Source: an uncultured Pseudorhodobacter sp. (GTDB taxonomy: Bacteria > Pseudomonadota > Alphaproteobacteria > Rhodobacterales > Rhodobacteraceae). From it: a stretch of DNA of 7,818 nt. The DNA is taken from positions 1 through 7,818 of the forward strand of contig CAMFLG010000133.1 of the NCBI GenBank assembly GCA_945957495.1. The letters run 5' to 3'. Shown here piece by piece: positions 6,053 through 7,818 of the stretch. The notes beneath the pieces are model-generated. The model saw only the letters and a list, made by a program, of their open reading frames with translations, was not told the DNA's origin and did not search any database. A program made the translations under genes and the position numbers. Each line of letters begins with the position of its first letter. The stretch's first letter is position 1.

Positions 6053-7362
6053 AGAACGACGGAACCATGGTGAACGCCTATGTCCCCGGGCAGGGAAATC
6101 TTCCGCCCGAGGATGCCGCCCTTGTCGCGCGCCGCGCATCGGCGCTGGGCCCAGCCTATCGGCTGTTCTACGAAACCCCGGTGCATCTGGTGCGGGGTGA
6201 AGGCGTCTGGCTTTATGATGGCGCAGGCAACGCCTATCTGGACACTTACAACAACGTCGCCTCTGTCGGCCATTGCCACCCGCGCGTGGTGGCGGCAACT
6301 GCCCGGCAATCGGCCGTGTTTGCAAGCCATACCCGCTATTTGCACGACACGGTTCTGGATTATGCCGAACGGCTGCTTGCGACCTTTCCTGCCGAGTTGG
6401 GCCATGTGATGTTCACCTGCACCGGGTCCGAGGCCAATGATCTGGCCTTCCGCATTGCGCGCGCCCATACCGGCGGCAGCGGGTTCATCGTGACCGAAAA
6501 CGCCTATCACGGCGTCACTTTTGCGATGGCGGGCATGTCACCCAGTCTGGGCGACGGCGTGGCATTGGGTGAGCATGTCCGCACCATCCCCGCGCCCGAT
6601 CCCACCCAGATGGCAGGCGATCTTGGCGCGGCCTTTGCCGCCAACGTGCAGGCCGCGATTGACGATCTGCAGCGCCACGGCATCAAACCCGCCGCCCTGA
6701 TCGTGGACACGATCTTTTCCTCTGACGGGGTGTTTGCTGATCCGGCAGGCTTCCTTGCCCCCGCTGTCGCCCACATCCGCGCCGCCGGAGGTGTTTTCAT
6801 CGCGGATGAGGTGCAGCCCGGCTTTGGCCGCACTGGAACCCATATGTGGGGCTTTCAACGCCATGGCCTGATCCCCGACATGGTCAGTCTGGGCAAGCCG
6901 ATGGGCAACGGCTATCCAGTGGCGGGCCTTGTCCTGCGCCCCGAGGTTATAGCCGCCTTCGGGGCCAAGGCGCGCTATTTCAACACCTTTGGCGGCAATG
7001 CAGTGGCGGCTGCCACCGCGATGGCCGTGCTGGACGTGATCGAAGAGGAAGGCCTGCAGCACAATGCCCGCCATGTGGGCAGCTATTTCCGCGATGGTCT
7101 GCTGGATATGGCCAAGGATCACGATTGCCTTGGCCCCTTGCGCGCAGCGGGCCTGTTTCTGGGACAGGACATCGTAACAGATGCCGCGCCCGATGCCGCC
7201 AAGACCAGCCGCATCGTCAACGCCCTGCGCGCCGCCCACATCCTGATCTCTGCCACCGGGCCGCGCGGCAACGTTCTGAAAATCCGCCCGCCGCTGGTGT
7301 TTTCCCGCGACAACGTCGATCTGTTCCTGAACCGTCTGGATGACGTGCTGCGCGCCCTGTAA
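6049..7362 (+). CDS. Class III PLP enzyme, probable phospho-lyase (PHYKPL/ETNPPL-like)
   Basis: Routine annotation would say class III aminotransferase, but the best remembered relatives are the vertebrate phospho-lyases AGXT2L2/PHYKPL (5-phosphohydroxylysine) and AGXT2L1/ETNPPL (phosphoethanolamine). These eliminate phosphate and ammonia, giving an aldehyde (2-aminoadipate semialdehyde or acetaldehyde). In the 437-aa protein: RLFYETPVHLVRGEGVWLYD, SNVAxVGHCHP-like NNVASVGHCHP (69-78), HTRYLHD (94-100), GSEAND (126-131) for the PLP phosphate, AYHG (152-155) stacking on the ring, ADEVQPGFGR with Asp253 binding the pyridine nitrogen, SLGKPMGNG with Schiff-base Lys283, and YFNTFGG (310-316). The C-terminal LKIRPPLVFS matches the family end. 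ATG 6049 overlaps the kinase stop by 4 nt and has GGAG at 6040-6043. Coupling to a HYKK-like kinase strongly favours the lyase function; which phospho-substrate is unknown. Confidence 0.9.
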   Translation: MKNDGTMVNAYVPGQGNLPPEDAALVARRASALGPAYRLFYETPVHLVRGEGVWLYDGAGNAYLDTYNNVASVGHCHPRVVAATARQSAVFASHTRYLHDTVLDYAERLLATFPAELGHVMFTCTGSEANDLAFRIARAHTGGSGFIVTENAYHGVTFAMAGMSPSLGDGVALGEHVRTIPAPDPTQMAGDLGAAFAANVQAAIDDLQRHGIKPAALIVDTIFSSDGVFADPAGFLAPAVAHIRAAGGVFIADEVQPGFGRTGTHMWGFQRHGLIPDMVSLGKPMGNGYPVAGLVLRPEVIAAFGAKARYFNTFGGNAVAAATAMAVLDVIEEEGLQHNARHVGSYFRDGLLDMAKDHDCLGPLRAAGLFLGQDIVTDAAPDAAKTSRIVNALRAAHILISATGPRGNVLKIRPPLVFSRDNVDLFLNRLDDVLRAL

Positions 7363-7395
7363 CCGCGCCGCACCCGCAAGAGCCTGAGAGATACC

Positions 7396-7818
7396 ATGAC
7401 CCGCAGCAAAGCCACCCTGATCGGTTTCAGCGCCGTCCTGCTGTGGTCGCTTCTGGCCTTGCTGACCATCGGGTCCGCCCCTGTGCCACCACTGTTGCTG
7501 AACGCGCTGTGCTTTGGCGTCGGTGGCACGCTAGGGCTGATCTGGACCATCGCCAGTGGCAGGTTCTCAGCGCTGAAAACCGTGTCGTGGAAGGTCTATG
7601 CCTTTGGCACGCTTGGCCTGTTTGGCTATCACTTCCTGTATTTCACCGCATTCCGCCTTGGCCCCGATGCCACCACTGGCCTGATCGCCTATCTCTGGCC
7701 GCTGTTCATCGTGCTGTTCTCGGGCCTGTTGCCAGGCGAGCGGCTGACCCGCACGCATGTCTTTGGCGCCCTGCTGGCCCTGGCGGCCGAGCGCGAACGC
7801 GAAGGCTATATGGCCCGC
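7396..7818 (+). CDS. yddG: DMT-superfamily (EamA) transporter, YddG-like, 3' end cut
   Basis: This inner-membrane protein of the drug/metabolite transporter superfamily begins MTRSKATLIGFSAVLLWS, close to the N-terminus of E. coli YddG (MTR.KATLIG..A..LWS), an aromatic amino-acid exporter. The visible 141 residues hold about four transmembrane helices (roughly 7-25, 33-52, 67-88, 94-112) and the start of a fifth (about 121-130); the family has ten. The signature region GYHFLYFTAFRLGPDATTGLIAYLWPLFIVLFS covers helices three and four. The ATG follows GAGAG at 7386-7390 with 5-nt spacing, 33 nt after the phospho-lyase stop, so it looks co-transcribed. It might export or take up the pathway substrate or an amino-acid product. 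The last residues (132-141, EREREGYMAR) are highly charged where helix five should continue, which is odd. Family sure; substrate unknown. Confidence 0.85.
   Translation, partial: MTRSKATLIGFSAVLLWSLLALLTIGSAPVPPLLLNALCFGVGGTLGLIWTIASGRFSALKTVSWKVYAFGTLGLFGYHFLYFTAFRLGPDATTGLIAYLWPLFIVLFSGLLPGERLTRTHVFGALLALAAEREREGYMAR

Noticed and set aside
6538..7239. A 233-aa open frame on the minus strand.
   Set aside because: Antisense to the PLP enzyme; it has no family features and merely mirrors codon bias.
7381..7396. CCTGAGAGATACC before the exporter gene looks like the core of a TPP (THI-box) riboswitch.
   Set aside because: The rest of the aptamer (the paired GGGTGCC side and the downstream ACCTGATCTGG...GCGTAGGGA elements) is absent and coding sequence starts right after it. 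GAGAG is more simply the ribosome binding site.
1..7818. CRISPR array, tandem repeats or a phage defence system.
   Set aside because: No regularly spaced repeats and no nuclease, helicase, reverse transcriptase or toxin-antitoxin-like genes were seen.

Overview
The window is GC-rich DNA that reads like an alphaproteobacterial chromosome, most likely of the Rhodobacterales. The clues are the codon use, the sugar ABC transporter proteins, the style of the tRNA-Ser and a degenerate IS5-family insertion sequence. The taxonomic call is an inference from sequence style, not from a marker gene.

Left part (1-2258, + strand): the 3' end of an extracellular sugar-binding protein gene, cut by the window start, is followed by a perfect 13-bp hairpin and then by a MalK/UgpC-type ABC transporter ATPase gene. 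The ATPase probably starts at a TTG codon, because numbering from there puts every ATPase motif at its E. coli MalK position. No permease gene lies between or after them.

Middle (2259-3013): the 470-base gap after the ATPase gene holds decayed IS5-family transposase pieces and one recognisable terminal inverted repeat, all reading on the minus strand. Next comes a complete tRNA-Ser(GCU) gene on the minus strand with encoded CCA, a plausible promoter and an AT-rich terminator. Beyond it is a short spacer with a strong hairpin.

Minus-strand gene 3014-3721: a 235-aa secreted protein with a clear signal peptide, an Ala/Asp-rich helical middle and a C-terminal beta-rich domain resembling pre-peptidase C-terminal (PPC-like) domains. 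Its function is unknown.

Right part (3890-7818, + strand): a tight four-gene operon. It encodes an M20 deacetylase of the ArgE family, a hydroxylysine-kinase-like APH-fold kinase (3-nt gap), a class-III PLP enzyme resembling 5-phosphohydroxylysine / phosphoethanolamine phospho-lyases (4-nt ATGA overlap), and a YddG-like DMT-family amino-acid exporter running off the window end. The most interesting reading is a catabolic route for an N-acylated hydroxy-amine or hydroxy-amino acid: deacylation, phosphorylation of the hydroxyl, then elimination of phosphate and ammonia to an aldehyde. N-acetyl-5-hydroxylysine is the obvious candidate substrate. The kinase plus phospho-lyase pair is known from vertebrate hydroxylysine degradation; adding a deacetylase and an exporter is the inferred, less described part.
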